Origin: Solidesulfovibrio sp.
GTDB lineage: Bacteria; Desulfobacterota; Desulfovibrionia; Desulfovibrionales; Desulfovibrionaceae
DNA length: 64,000 nucleotides
Direction of reading: 5' to 3'
NCBI RefSeq assembly: GCF_029978005.1
Contig: NZ_JARKOZ010000032.1
Coordinates: forward strand, 1-64,000
Below the pieces are notes generated by a model. It saw only the letters and a program-made list of their open reading frames with translations, was not told the origin of the DNA and did not search any database. Made by a program: the position numbers and the translations under genes. Shown one piece after another: positions 8,372 through 17,190 of this stretch. How positions within the stretch are numbered: position 1 is the stretch's first letter; each line of letters starts with the position of its first letter.

Positions 8372-9487
8372 ATGGAGGCCATGAATTTCAATTTCCTGTG
8401 CGACGAGCCGCCGCCGCCGAGCGGCGCGTCCGTGGGCATCGTCGGCGCGGGGCCGTCGGGGCTCGCCGCCGCCGGCTACCTGTCGTGCCTGGGGCACGCC
8501 GTGGAGGTCTACGACAAGATGCCCAAGCCTGGCGGGCTCATGCTCTTCGGCATTCCCGGGCACCGCATCCCGAGCGCGCGCATCGAGGCCGGCACGTTGC
8601 GCATGGCCCGCCGCTACGGCGTGGTCTTCCACACCCATACCAAGATCTGTTGCAGCGCGCCGCTGTTCGAGGAAGAGGGCGACCATTTCTGCACCGATGT
8701 CAAGGGCCTGGGCGACATGGTCAAGAAGCACGACGCCATCATGATCGCCACCGGCTCCTGGCGCTCGCGCCGGCTGGAGGTGCCGGGCGAGGAGCTGCCG
8801 GGTGTGTGTTCGGGCCTGGAATTCCTCTTCCCCATCCGGGCGGCCCGCTACTGCGCGCCGGGGGTCAAGGCCCCGGACGTGGCCGGCAAACGGGTGGTCG
8901 TCGTCGGCGCCGGGCATTCCGCCGTGGATGTGGCCCACGGGGCGGCGGCCCTTGGCGCGGCGGGCGTGGACATGCTCTACCGGCGCACTCGGGCCGAGGC
9001 CCCGTGCGGGAGCCTGGAGATCGAGCGGCTGGAGGCTTCGGGCGTCCGTTGGCACGAAGGCTGCGCGCCCACGCGCGTCCTGGGCGGGGACAGGGCCGCG
9101 GGCATCGAGTTCCGCCGGCGCACGCCCCGGGGCGAGGAGATCGAAACGCTCCCCGCCGACGTGGTGGTCACGGCCATCGGCGAGGTGGCGACGCCCCCCT
9201 TCGCCAAGGAGCTCGGGCTCGAATCCGTGCGCAAGGGCGAGGTGCGCTGGCTCAACATGACGGCCATCGAGAACGTGTTCGTGGCCGGCGACGCGCTGAC
9301 CGGCCCGAGCAAGATCGGCAAGGCCGTCTACTCGGGGCTTCGGGCCGCGCGCTCGCTCGGCAACTGGCTCGAGCTCAAGGCGCAGAACCGCCAGACGGAG
9401 TTTTCCGGCGACGAGTTCATCAGCCGCGAGGCCGACCGGTTTCCCGGCGGCCAATTCAAGGACGCTCCCCGGGTGCGGGGGTTGTAG
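8372..9487 (+). CDS. GltD-like FAD/NAD(P)H oxidoreductase
   Basis: The 371-residue protein has two Rossmann motifs: GIVGAGPSGLAAAGYL near residue 22 for FAD and VVVVGAGHSAVDVAHGAA near residue 175 for NAD(P)H. The C-terminal FAD motif NVFVAGDALTGPSKIGKAV is also present. This is the architecture of the glutamate synthase small-subunit family. The N-terminal cysteine-rich FeS domain usual in GltD is absent, since the FAD motif begins about 20 residues in. A four-cluster ferredoxin gene follows after 27 bp and may supply that function in trans. The likely role is electron transfer between NAD(P)H and ferredoxin or another acceptor; the substrate is unknown. Confidence 0.85.
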   Translation: MEAMNFNFLCDEPPPPSGASVGIVGAGPSGLAAAGYLSCLGHAVEVYDKMPKPGGLMLFGIPGHRIPSARIEAGTLRMARRYGVVFHTHTKICCSAPLFEEEGDHFCTDVKGLGDMVKKHDAIMIATGSWRSRRLEVPGEELPGVCSGLEFLFPIRAARYCAPGVKAPDVAGKRVVVVGAGHSAVDVAHGAAALGAAGVDMLYRRTRAEAPCGSLEIERLEASGVRWHEGCAPTRVLGGDRAAGIEFRRRTPRGEEIETLPADVVVTAIGEVATPPFAKELGLESVRKGEVRWLNMTAIENVFVAGDALTGPSKIGKAVYSGLRAARSLGNWLELKAQNRQTEFSGDEFISREADRFPGGQFKDAPRVRGL

Positions 9488-9514
9488 GTCGTATCCTGGG
9501 GAGACGTGCCCGCC

Positions 9515-10048
9515 ATGGACAAGCAAAAGACGCTTTGCATCGACTATTCCAAGTGCATCGGCTGCGAGACCTGCGAATACGTGTGCCGGTTCGTCCACGA
9601 CGTGCCGCGCATCCACATGATCCGGGCCGCCTCGGGGCTCATGGCCCCTCTGTATTGCCGCCACTGCGAGCAGGCCAACTGCGCCAAGGTCTGCAAGCGC
9701 GGGGCCATCCGCCGCGACGTGGACGGGGCCATGGTGCTGCTGCCCATGCTGTGCCGGGGCTGCGAGTCGCGCCAGTGCATGCTGGCCTGCCCGTACATGG
9801 CCATCTTCGAGACGGACAAGGGCGTCATGATCGTCAAGTGCGACCTGTGCGCCGCCCGCCGCCAGGTGGGCCAGGAGCCGGCCTGCGCCGCCATGTGCCC
9901 CTGCGGGGCCATCCACTACGTGGAACGCGAGGCGGTGGCCGGGCTTGCCGACGAGGCCTTTTGCGAGGCCGAACAGCGCGTGCTGGACTGCCTGCGGCCT
10001 GTCAAGGGGACCGCCGCGCCCGCTCCCAAGGAGCCTGAAAAGCCTTGA
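9515..10048 (+). CDS. Four-cluster polyferredoxin (HycB/CooF-like)
   Basis: The 177-residue electron-transfer protein has four cysteine groups: CIGCETCEYVC, CRHCEQANCAKVC, CRGCESRQCMLACP, and CDLC with the later CAAMCP. They match the four [4Fe-4S] pattern of the HycB/CooF/DMSO-reductase beta-subunit family. ATG at 9515 is chosen over GTG at 9506 because GGGGAG (9498-9503) is correctly spaced only for the former. There is no signal peptide, so it is cytoplasmic. It probably partners the flavoprotein encoded immediately upstream. The C-terminus is Pro/Ala-rich. Confidence 0.9.
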   Translation: MDKQKTLCIDYSKCIGCETCEYVCRFVHDVPRIHMIRAASGLMAPLYCRHCEQANCAKVCKRGAIRRDVDGAMVLLPMLCRGCESRQCMLACPYMAIFETDKGVMIVKCDLCAARRQVGQEPACAAMCPCGAIHYVEREAVAGLADEAFCEAEQRVLDCLRPVKGTAAPAPKEPEKP

Positions 10049-10145
10049 CCGGGAGGCGAAACCGCGTCACCCAGGCCGTGCGGCGTGATGCAACGTCAAA
10101 CGGCCGTCGGCGCGTCGCGCCCAAGACCGGCCACCGGAGGAGCCC

Positions 10146-10766
10146 ATGAACGTCCCGAACCAAGACGACGCGGCCCTGGCCCAAGCCGAGGCCCTGCACC
10201 AGGCCGCCCTGGAAGCCCTGGAGCGCAAGGAACTCGACGCCGCCCGGGAGGGCTTCGAAAAGGCGCTCGAGGGATTCGCCAAGGCCGGCGACGCCGTGGG
10301 CCAGGCCATGACCCGGCACAACCTGGGACTGGCCGCCCAGGAGGCCGGCGACCTCGTCGCGGCCAGGCAGTGGCTGGAGCAGTCCCTGGCTGCAAGCGAA
10401 AAGGAAGGCCTCGACGGCGGCATGACCGTCACCAGCCACCAGCTCGGCGTCGTGGCCCAACTGGCCGAGGACTACGCCACGGCCAAGTCCTGGTACGAGC
10501 GCGCCCTGGCCCTGGAGGAGAAGCACGGCAACGTCGTGGGCGAAGCCAAGACCACGCACCAGCTGGGCCTGACCGCCAACATCGAGGGCGACCTGGAAGC
10601 GGCCAAGGTCTGGTACGCCCGGGCCATCGCCCTGTTCGAGGAGGTCGGCGACGAGGCCAGCGCGGCCAAGACCAAGAAGCTCCTGGACTTCCTGACGGAT
10701 TTCGAACGCACCGGCAGCCACGAGGGCCACGCCGGCCCCTGCGGCCATGGCAAGACGCCGGTCTGA
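10146..10766 (+). CDS. Tetratricopeptide repeat protein
   Basis: The 206-residue soluble protein is built from four to five TPR units, for example HQLGVVAQLAEDYATAKSWY, HQLGLTANIEGDLEAAKVWY, and the degenerate first copy near residue 25. The repeats are of the 40-residue Kinesin-light-chain-like spacing. The tail is His/Gly-rich (GHAGPCGHGK). A strong GGAGGA ribosome-binding site lies 5 bp upstream. Such proteins scaffold other proteins; no specific partner is evident. Confidence 0.85.
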   Translation: MNVPNQDDAALAQAEALHQAALEALERKELDAAREGFEKALEGFAKAGDAVGQAMTRHNLGLAAQEAGDLVAARQWLEQSLAASEKEGLDGGMTVTSHQLGVVAQLAEDYATAKSWYERALALEEKHGNVVGEAKTTHQLGLTANIEGDLEAAKVWYARAIALFEEVGDEASAAKTKKLLDFLTDFERTGSHEGHAGPCGHGKTPV

Positions 10767-10933
10767 GCCGCGCACGACGACAGGTCGGCGGACTGCGAAA
10801 TAAAATAAATTATTCCGGCATGCATCCGTTGGCCCTACAGATGCGAACATCGAGGACAAGACCCTAGGCCCGTGCCGCGCTCCGGTCGCCACGGTCCGGG
10901 GCGCGAGGATGGACGGTCCGTTTTTGCCGCGCC

Positions 10934-12061
10934 ATGCTGCTCTACATCCACGTTCCCTTCTGCCGGGGCAAGTGCCGGTACTGCAACTTCGTGTCCCGGC
11001 CTTTCGACATGGCCGAAGTCGAGACCTACGTGGCCTCGCTTTGCGCCGAGATGCGACTTTGGGGCAAGAAGCTCGGCCGGCCGAAATTCGAGACGGTCTA
11101 CTTCGGCGGCGGCACGCCGAGCCTTTTGCCGCCCTGGGCCCTGTCGCGGCTCATGCCCGAACTGCGTCGCCAGTTCGACATCGACCCGGCCGTGGAATGG
11201 ACCTTCGAGGCCAATCCCGATTCCGCTCTGGACGGGCAATACTTAAAGCTTCTCTTGAAGTATGGCGTCAACCGCCTGAGCCTCGGCGTGCAGAGCCTGT
11301 CCGACGCCGACTTGCAATTCCTCGGCCGGCCCCACGACGCGGCCCAGGCCGTGACCGCCTACACCCTGGCCCGGCAGGTCGGGTTCGCCAACATCAGCCT
11401 GGACTTCATCTGGGGCCTGCCCGGCCAGCGCGAGGGGCACTGGCTGGAGACGCTCAAGCTGGCCGTACGCATGCGGCCCGAGCATCTTTCCTGCTACGGC
11501 CTGACCGTGGAGGAGGGCACGCCCCTGGCCGCGGACGTGGCCGCCGGCGGCGTGGCCCTGCCGGGGGAGAACGAGCAGGGGCGCATGTACGTGCGCGGAG
11601 CCGAGCTCCTGGAGGAAATGGGCTACCTACAGTACGAGGTGTCGAACTTCGCCCGCATGGGTTTCGTCAGCCGCCACAATTCCGGCTACTGGGAGGGCAG
11701 GGACTACCTGGGCCTGGGGCCGGCGGCGGTCTCGACCCTGGCCGGGGCGCGCTTCGCCAATCCCTCGGACCTGGGGGAGTGGGTCGCCGCGGTGCGGGCG
11801 GGCAAGGTCGGCCAGGGCGGCGAGGTCCTCGGCCAGGCCGAAAAGGCGCGCGAGATGGTGATGCTGTCCCTGCGCACGGCCAAGGGCCTGCGCCTGGCCG
11901 CCTACCGCCAGGCCACGGGCCGCGATTTCATGAAGGACAACGAAGGGCTGGTCACGGCGCTTCGCCAAAACGGCCTCATCCGCATCAGCGCCGGCCATCT
12001 GCGCCTGACCAAAAACGGCTTCCTGGTCAGCAACGTCATCCTGGAACGCCTGTCCTACTGA
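10934..12061 (+). CDS. hemW: Radical SAM heme chaperone HemW-like
   Basis: The 375-residue protein has the radical SAM motif C10-X3-C14-X2-C17 (HVPFCRGKCRYC) and the family's FGGGTPSLL and GVQSLSDADL segments, with a C-terminal HemW-type winged domain (LRTAKGLRL). HemW inserts heme into respiratory enzymes and is often misannotated as coproporphyrinogen III oxidase. The CX3CX2C spacing followed by Asn, rather than the further Cys typical of HemN, supports HemW. The stop overlaps the end of the convergent M23 peptidase gene by 7 bp. Confidence 0.87.
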   Translation: MLLYIHVPFCRGKCRYCNFVSRPFDMAEVETYVASLCAEMRLWGKKLGRPKFETVYFGGGTPSLLPPWALSRLMPELRRQFDIDPAVEWTFEANPDSALDGQYLKLLLKYGVNRLSLGVQSLSDADLQFLGRPHDAAQAVTAYTLARQVGFANISLDFIWGLPGQREGHWLETLKLAVRMRPEHLSCYGLTVEEGTPLAADVAAGGVALPGENEQGRMYVRGAELLEEMGYLQYEVSNFARMGFVSRHNSGYWEGRDYLGLGPAAVSTLAGARFANPSDLGEWVAAVRAGKVGQGGEVLGQAEKAREMVMLSLRTAKGLRLAAYRQATGRDFMKDNEGLVTALRQNGLIRISAGHLRLTKNGFLVSNVILERLSY

Positions 12062-13425
12062 AGCCGGCCCGAGGCGACGGGTTCGCGGTCGGCCACGTCC
12101 TTCACACGTTCCTTGCCGTCCATGAGTGCGGCCAGACGCGCCGCCTCGCGCCGGAAGCGGGCCAGTGCGGCGGCGGGCAGCGCATCGGCGGTCATCTGCG
12201 GATTGTCCAGGGCGTTGACCGGCTTGCCGTCCTTGTAGACGCGAAAATCCAGGTGCGGCCCGGTGGCGTAGCCGGTCTGGCCCACGTAGCCGATGACCTG
12301 TCCCTGGTCCACCTTGGCCCCCTTGGCCAGGTCCTTGGCGAAGCGGCTCAGGTGGTTGTAGCGCGTGGCCCAGGATGCGCCGTGGCGCACGGTGACGTAG
12401 TTGCCGGCGGCCGGATTGCGGCCGCGCTCGACGACTACCCCCGCGCCTACGCTCCACACCGGCGTGCCAGTCGGCGCGGCGTAGTCCACGCCGAAATGGG
12501 GCTTTCGCACCTTGAGGATGGGGTGCAGGCGCGAACCGGAGTAGCGCGAGGTGATGCGCAAAAAGGACAACGGCGCGCGCAGGAAGGTCTTGCGCAGCGG
12601 CCGGCCGTCGGCGTCGCAGTAGCTGTCCCTGCCCTTGCCGTCCGTCAGGGCGAAGCCCTCGTGGACCTTGCCCTGGTTGACGAAGCGCGCCGCCAGCACC
12701 CGGCCGGTCCCGACGTATTCCCCTTCCACGTAGCGCCGTTCCACCACCGCCCGGAAGCTGTCGCCGGGCTGCACGTCGCGGCAGAAGTCGATGTCCGAGG
12801 CGAAGACGTCGGCCAGGGCCACGGCCGTCTCGGCGGTGCCTCCGGCCTCTTCCACGGCCCGAAACAGGCTCGAATCCACCGTGCCGGCCATGACTTCCCG
12901 CCGGACCTCGCTTTCCCTGGTCTCGACCCGGGCGGCCAGTTCGCCGTCCCGGCCGTCGATGACCAGCGTTTCGGTGGGGCTCACGTCGTATTCGAAGGCC
13001 ACGAATTCCCGGTCGCGCAGGGTTACCCGGTAGGCCTGGCCCGTGCGCAGGCTTTCGAAGGCGAAATCCTCGGGCGGGGCGAGGGCCCCCAGGGCGGCCG
13101 CGTCCACATGGCCGCCGAGGAGATCGCCGAGGGTCTGGCCGGCCTTGACCGCGCCGACGAGCACCTCCTTGGACGGGTCCTCGGCCGGTTCCTCGCCGGC
13201 GGCGCGTTCGAAGAGGTTGGCGCGCGGCTCGCACAGCCCTTCGGCCCAGGGCGGGCAGCCGGCGTGGGGCAGGGCGGCCGGCGGCAGCGCGACGTTGCGG
13301 TCCGGCCGGGGATACAGAACGGCCGCCGCGGCCAGAAGCAGGACGCCGGCCGCAACGAGTCCGACGCGGCGGCGTTTCGGGCGTACGAAAATCCGGGGAC
13401 TGCCTTTTCGTGCGAAAAACGTCAT
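12055..13425 (-). CDS. M23 family murein endopeptidase, membrane-anchored
   Basis: The 456-residue protein starts at MTFFARKGSP with AAGGAGA directly upstream. The open frame continues to 13560 but the added part lacks coding character. A positively charged N-terminus and one membrane helix (VGLVAAGVLLLAAAAVLY, about 22-40) anchor it in the inner membrane. A long periplasmic region resembling the OapA/Csd3 N-domains follows. The C-terminal M23 zinc peptidase has its first ligand pair in HFGVDYAAPTGTPV and the HLDF motif near its end. It should cleave peptide cross-links in peptidoglycan during growth or division. Confidence 0.88.
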   Translation of the reverse strand: MTFFARKGSPRIFVRPKRRRVGLVAAGVLLLAAAAVLYPRPDRNVALPPAALPHAGCPPWAEGLCEPRANLFERAAGEEPAEDPSKEVLVGAVKAGQTLGDLLGGHVDAAALGALAPPEDFAFESLRTGQAYRVTLRDREFVAFEYDVSPTETLVIDGRDGELAARVETRESEVRREVMAGTVDSSLFRAVEEAGGTAETAVALADVFASDIDFCRDVQPGDSFRAVVERRYVEGEYVGTGRVLAARFVNQGKVHEGFALTDGKGRDSYCDADGRPLRKTFLRAPLSFLRITSRYSGSRLHPILKVRKPHFGVDYAAPTGTPVWSVGAGVVVERGRNPAAGNYVTVRHGASWATRYNHLSRFAKDLAKGAKVDQGQVIGYVGQTGYATGPHLDFRVYKDGKPVNALDNPQMTADALPAAALARFRREAARLAALMDGKERVKDVADREPVASGRLQ

Positions 13426-14003
13426 GGGTCTCCTTGGGGGCGACGGCCCGCCTGCCAGGGCTTGCGGGGCGAAGCGTCGTCGCCGGCCCGTTTCCGGGCT
13501 TGACGCCCTCGGCGCGATGGTTGGTACATGGCGGCTGGGCCGTCGGCGGCTTTCCGGCAAGGGGCGAGCGTCCGCCGTCCCCGGACCCGGCTTTCCCGGG
13601 CCTCGCCGCGCGTCCCGGCGGCGCGGACCGGCAGCGGAGCGTGCGGGCCGGCGCTTGGGCTTGCGCCGCTTGGAGTGTCGGCCGCACCGGCCCCGGGCGT
13701 CTCCGGCAGGCGGAGGCCCGGAGGCTTGTCGCCGGGAATCGTTATGAATTTGTGTATGAGAATGCCGACCGCAGCTGCTTCTCGCCTAGTTTAAAATGGT
13801 CAAGCGGCAACCAATCTGTAAACGAAAATACCATATTGAATGAAGCTGTCAAGCTGCCGCATCGGGTAGGATGTTCAGAGGATGTTCGTGCATTGTATTG
13901 TGATGCGAAAATGAAAAAGAGTTTAGGAAAGAATTGAATAATCTTTTGTCGTGTTGCGCGAGGCGTTGCGTTTGAATCTTGCCGCAAAAGGCTGGGGAAA
14001 GCG
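13426..14003. other. Intergenic region with an A+T-rich island
   Basis: This 578-bp stretch has no supported gene. The left 300 bp is GC-rich like the genome. From about 13741 to 14003 composition shifts abruptly to A+T-rich, with runs such as tttaaaatgg and aaaatgaaaaag. Within it AGGATGTTC occurs twice with an 11-bp period (near 13868). Short open frames cross the island on both strands, but none has a ribosome-binding site or recognisable product. It may hold the promoter of the lipoprotein gene at 14004, or a decayed insertion. Confidence 0.5.
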
Positions 14004-14699
14004 ATGCTGCATGTAAAATTCTTATCCAGGTCGGCTGGACTTTTCGGCGGCGGCGACGCCAGGACAGAGCGGGGGGCCAGGGCTCCGTTTGGGGGCGGCG
14101 GGCCGGGCATCCCCGGCTCCGGGCAGGAGACGCCGGCAGCGCGCAGGGGGCGTCGGCAGCATGCCGGGCGATTCGTCGCGGCCCTGGCCCTGGCGGCGCT
14201 TTGCGCCTGCTCGCGCGGCCCGGAGCCTGTCGTGGAGTTCGGCGGCCTGCGCTTCGGCCAGGGCCGTCCGGCCGACTGCGTCGCCCTGGCCGTGCCCCTG
14301 CCCCAGGGGCTGGCCGAAAAGCTGGCCTACTGCGCGCCGCCGGGGGGCGGCGGGGAGTTCGCCGGCGCGGCCCTGGCCGAGGCGACGCTCGGGTTTTTCG
14401 AGGGCCGCTTTTTCGCCGCCTCCGCCGTCCTGGCCGAGCCCGCCCAGGTGGACGCCCTGGGGCGGCGCTTGACCGAACGCCTCGGCCGGCCCTATTGCCG
14501 CGACGGGGCCGGGCTGGCAGTGTGCCTGTGGCGCGGGGGCGAAGCCGACGTCGTGCTGGAGACCCCGGCCGCCGGGCCGCCCCGGCTCCTGGTGCGCCAC
14601 CGTCCCCTGGCCGAAAAGGTCGCCGCGTTGGGCGGCGAGGTCGCCGCGCCGGGCCTCTCGGACGCGCCCGCCGGCGGCGACGCCGCGACCCCGAAGTAA
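14004..14699 (+). CDS. Hypothetical lipoprotein
   Basis: This is a 231-residue protein of unknown function. An apparent lipoprotein signal (FVAALALAALCACSRG) lies unusually far in, at about residues 57-72. The first 55 residues are Gly/Arg-rich and look non-coding. However, no in-frame ATG, GTG or TTG lies closer, and ATG 14004 has a modest GGGGA upstream, so the start is uncertain. The mature part is Ala/Gly-rich with scattered cysteines (PADC, LAYCAPP, RPYCRDG, LAVCLW) and no known domain. It is followed by rarA after 50 bp. Confidence 0.55.
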   Translation: MLHVKFLSRSAGLFGGGDARTERGARAPFGGGGPGIPGSGQETPAARRGRRQHAGRFVAALALAALCACSRGPEPVVEFGGLRFGQGRPADCVALAVPLPQGLAEKLAYCAPPGGGGEFAGAALAEATLGFFEGRFFAASAVLAEPAQVDALGRRLTERLGRPYCRDGAGLAVCLWRGGEADVVLETPAAGPPRLLVRHRPLAEKVAALGGEVAAPGLSDAPAGGDAATPK

Positions 14700-14749
14700 C
14701 CCGCGGCCCGCCCCGGGCGAGCGCCGCCAACCACGACGAAGGCTTGTGC

Positions 14750-15976
14750 ATGGATTTGCTTGGCAACGAGAAGCGGCCCTTGGCCGAGCGCAGCCGCCCG
14801 GCGGCGCTTTCGGATTTCGTCGGCCAGACCCACGTCATCTCCCGGCTGACCGCCATCCTGTCCGGCCCGCGCCTGCCGAGCCTGCTCTTTTTCGGGCCGC
14901 CGGGCTGCGGCAAGTCCACCCTGGCCCTGATCCTGGCCCGGGCCAAGGGTCGGCCCTACGTGCGGGTGAGCGCGCCCGAGGCCGGGCTATCCGCCCTGCG
15001 CGATCGCATCAAGGGCAAGGAGATCCTCATCCTCGACGAGCTGCACCGGTTCTCCAAGGCCCAGCAGGACTTCTTCCTGCCGCTGCTCGAAACCGGCGAA
15101 ATCACGCTGCTCGCCACCACCACCGAAAACCCGTCCTTTTCCGTGACGCGCCAGCTTCTGTCGCGGCTGCACGTTTTTCGGCTGCGGCCGCTCTCCCATG
15201 CCGAACTGCTGGTTCTGGCCGAGCGCGGGGCCAGGGAGGCCGGGCTCGACCTCTCGCCCGAGAGCCTCGAGGTCATGGCCATGCTGTCCTCGGGCGACGG
15301 ACGCACGCTTTTAAACCTCGTGGAATTCGCCGCCGCCCTGCCCGGGGACAAGCTCTCGGCCGAGGAGCTCAAAAAGCAGCTGCCCGAGGCCCTGGCCCGG
15401 GGCGACCGCGACGGCGATTCGCACTACGAGCTGGCTTCGGCCATGATCAAGTCCATCCGGGGCAGCGACCCGGACGCCGCCCTGTACTATCTGGCCTGCC
15501 TGCTGGAATCCGGCGAGGACCCGCGTTTCTGCTGCCGCCGGCTCATGATCTCCGCTTCCGAGGACGTGGGCCTGGCCGATCCCATGGCCCTGCCCCTGGC
15601 CGTCTCGGCGGCCGAGGCCGTGGAGAAGATCGGCATGCCCGAGGGCTTCATCCCTCTGGCCCAGACCGCCGTCTATCTGGCGCTCGCGCCCAAAAGCAAC
15701 AGCACCTACGCCGCCTATCTGGCCGCCAAGAAAGACATCATGCAGTCCGGGGTCAAGCCCGTGCCCCTGCACCTGCGCAATCCCTCCACGCGGCTCCAGC
15801 GGGAATGGGGCTTCGGCAAGGGGTACAAATACCCCCACGCCTACCCCGACGCCTGGGTGGACCAGGACTACTTGCCCGAGGATCTGGTCGGCCGCAGCTA
15901 CTACACGGCCAAGGACCAGGGACAGGAGCCGCGCCTGGCCGCCCGGCTCGAGCGACTGCGCAAGCGCCGGTCGTAA
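14750..15976 (+). CDS. rarA: Replication-associated recombination protein RarA/MgsA (AAA+ ATPase)
   Basis: The 408-residue AAA+ ATPase has Walker A GPPGCGKST (about residue 47), Walker B ILILDELHRF, and the sensor region LLATTTENPSFSV typical of RarA/WRNIP1. The C-terminal tetramerisation part has the family blocks YYLACLLESGEDPRFCCRRL and SASEDVGLADP. RarA acts at stalled forks and single-strand gaps. The start MDLLGNEKRPLAERSRP matches the family's N-terminal pattern (PLAxRxRP). The frame upstream reads through the lipoprotein gene and is not coding. Confidence 0.93.
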   Translation: MDLLGNEKRPLAERSRPAALSDFVGQTHVISRLTAILSGPRLPSLLFFGPPGCGKSTLALILARAKGRPYVRVSAPEAGLSALRDRIKGKEILILDELHRFSKAQQDFFLPLLETGEITLLATTTENPSFSVTRQLLSRLHVFRLRPLSHAELLVLAERGAREAGLDLSPESLEVMAMLSSGDGRTLLNLVEFAAALPGDKLSAEELKKQLPEALARGDRDGDSHYELASAMIKSIRGSDPDAALYYLACLLESGEDPRFCCRRLMISASEDVGLADPMALPLAVSAAEAVEKIGMPEGFIPLAQTAVYLALAPKSNSTYAAYLAAKKDIMQSGVKPVPLHLRNPSTRLQREWGFGKGYKYPHAYPDAWVDQDYLPEDLVGRSYYTAKDQGQEPRLAARLERLRKRRS

Positions 15977-16296
15977 GCTTCGCCAGGGAATTTTGACCGG
16001 TTCGCGGCCGTGCGCCGGGTCAATATGACACGTCCCTTCAGTCCAGGCGCGACGCCCCCCCGGGGCCTTGCCGCCCGGCCGGCTTCCCGGGGCGACGGAC
16101 AAAAGTTCCCAGCCCCTCCCGCTTGCCGCGACCCGGCAAAAAAGCTATTTTTTCCAACGCGGCTTGGCGCATCGCCAGGCCGCGCCGTTCGGAAAGCGCC
16201 CCGGCGCGGCCTGCCCCGCCGCCCGCCTTTCCCCCACCGGCCCGGCCCGGACGCCCGGCGTTCCGGCCCCGGCCCCATACCCGGACGCGTGCAGCC
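15977..16296. other. Intergenic region upstream of nadC
   Basis: This 320-bp GC-rich stretch lies between rarA and the nad operon. No gene, repeat or clear terminator is seen. A slightly A-rich patch (gcaaaaaagctattttttcc, 16136-16155) contains AAAAAGC/GCTATTTTTT complementarity. It could form a weak hairpin or hold the nadC promoter. Confidence 0.4.
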
Positions 16297-17190
16297 ATGA
16301 CCGACTCCCGCTTCGAGGCCTTTTTCACCGGTCCCGCCCGGGACTTCCTGCTGCGGGCCATCGATTTGGCCCTGGACGAGGACGGGCCGGATCTGACCTC
16401 CCTGGCCGTTTTCAGCCCCGAGGACCGGCTGGCCGCGCGCATCGTGGCCAAGCAGGACACCCTCGTCGCCGGGCTGCCCATCCTGCCCCTGGTCCTTGAG
16501 CGTATGGGTGAGGCGGCGCGCTGCCGGGCGGTCTTTTTCGCCTCCGACGGCGACGCCGTGCCCGACCGCACCGTGGTCGCGGCCATCGACGGCCCGGCCG
16601 TGACGCTGCTCAAGGCCGAGCGGGTCATGCTCAATTTCCTGTGCCATCTCTCCGGGATCGCCAACCGCGTGGCCCAGGCCGCCGCCGCCCTGGCCGGCTC
16701 CGGAACGCGCCTGCTCGACACCCGCAAGACCCTGCCCGGCCTGCGCTATCCCGAAAAATACGCCGTGACCGTCGGCGGCGGCGTCAACCACCGCAAGAAC
16801 CTGGCCGAAATGCTCATGTTCAAGGACAACCACATCGACCGCGCCGGCGGCATCCCGCAGGCCATGGCCGCCTTGCGCCGGGCCTACCGGGGCCGGATGG
16901 AGGAAATGCCGCCGGTGGAGATCGAATGCCGGACCCTGGAGGAGGTCGGCCAGGCCGTGGCCGAGCGGCCGGCACGGATCATGCTCGACAACATGGACGC
17001 GCCGGCCATGCGCCAGGCCCTGGCCATGGTGCCGCCGGGCATCGAGACCGAGGTCAGCGGCGGGGTGGACCTGCCGGCCCTGGCCGCCATCGCCGCCCTG
17101 GGCCCGGATTTCGTGTCCGTGGGGCGCATCACCCATTCCGCGCCGAGCGCCGACTTCAGCATGCTGCTCAAGGAGACCACCGCCTCATGA
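16297..17190 (+). CDS. nadC: Nicotinate-nucleotide pyrophosphorylase (quinolinate phosphoribosyltransferase)
   Basis: This 297-residue enzyme converts quinolinate and PRPP to nicotinate mononucleotide. Recognisable blocks are RVMLNFLCHLSGIA, the active-site LLDTRKTLPGLRYPEKYAV, GGGVNHRKNL, MFKDNHI, and the C-terminal EVSGGVDLPALAAIA. ATG 16297 fits the family N-terminus. The extension to 16123 is low-complexity. It overlaps nadA by ATGA, giving a coupled nadC-nadA-nadB de novo NAD operon. Confidence 0.95.
   Translation: MTDSRFEAFFTGPARDFLLRAIDLALDEDGPDLTSLAVFSPEDRLAARIVAKQDTLVAGLPILPLVLERMGEAARCRAVFFASDGDAVPDRTVVAAIDGPAVTLLKAERVMLNFLCHLSGIANRVAQAAAALAGSGTRLLDTRKTLPGLRYPEKYAVTVGGGVNHRKNLAEMLMFKDNHIDRAGGIPQAMAALRRAYRGRMEEMPPVEIECRTLEEVGQAVAERPARIMLDNMDAPAMRQALAMVPPGIETEVSGGVDLPALAAIAALGPDFVSVGRITHSAPSADFSMLLKETTAS

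Noticed and set aside
13410..13937. 175-codon frame across the A+T-rich island
   Set aside because: It has no ribosome-binding site, changes composition halfway, and has no recognisable domain.
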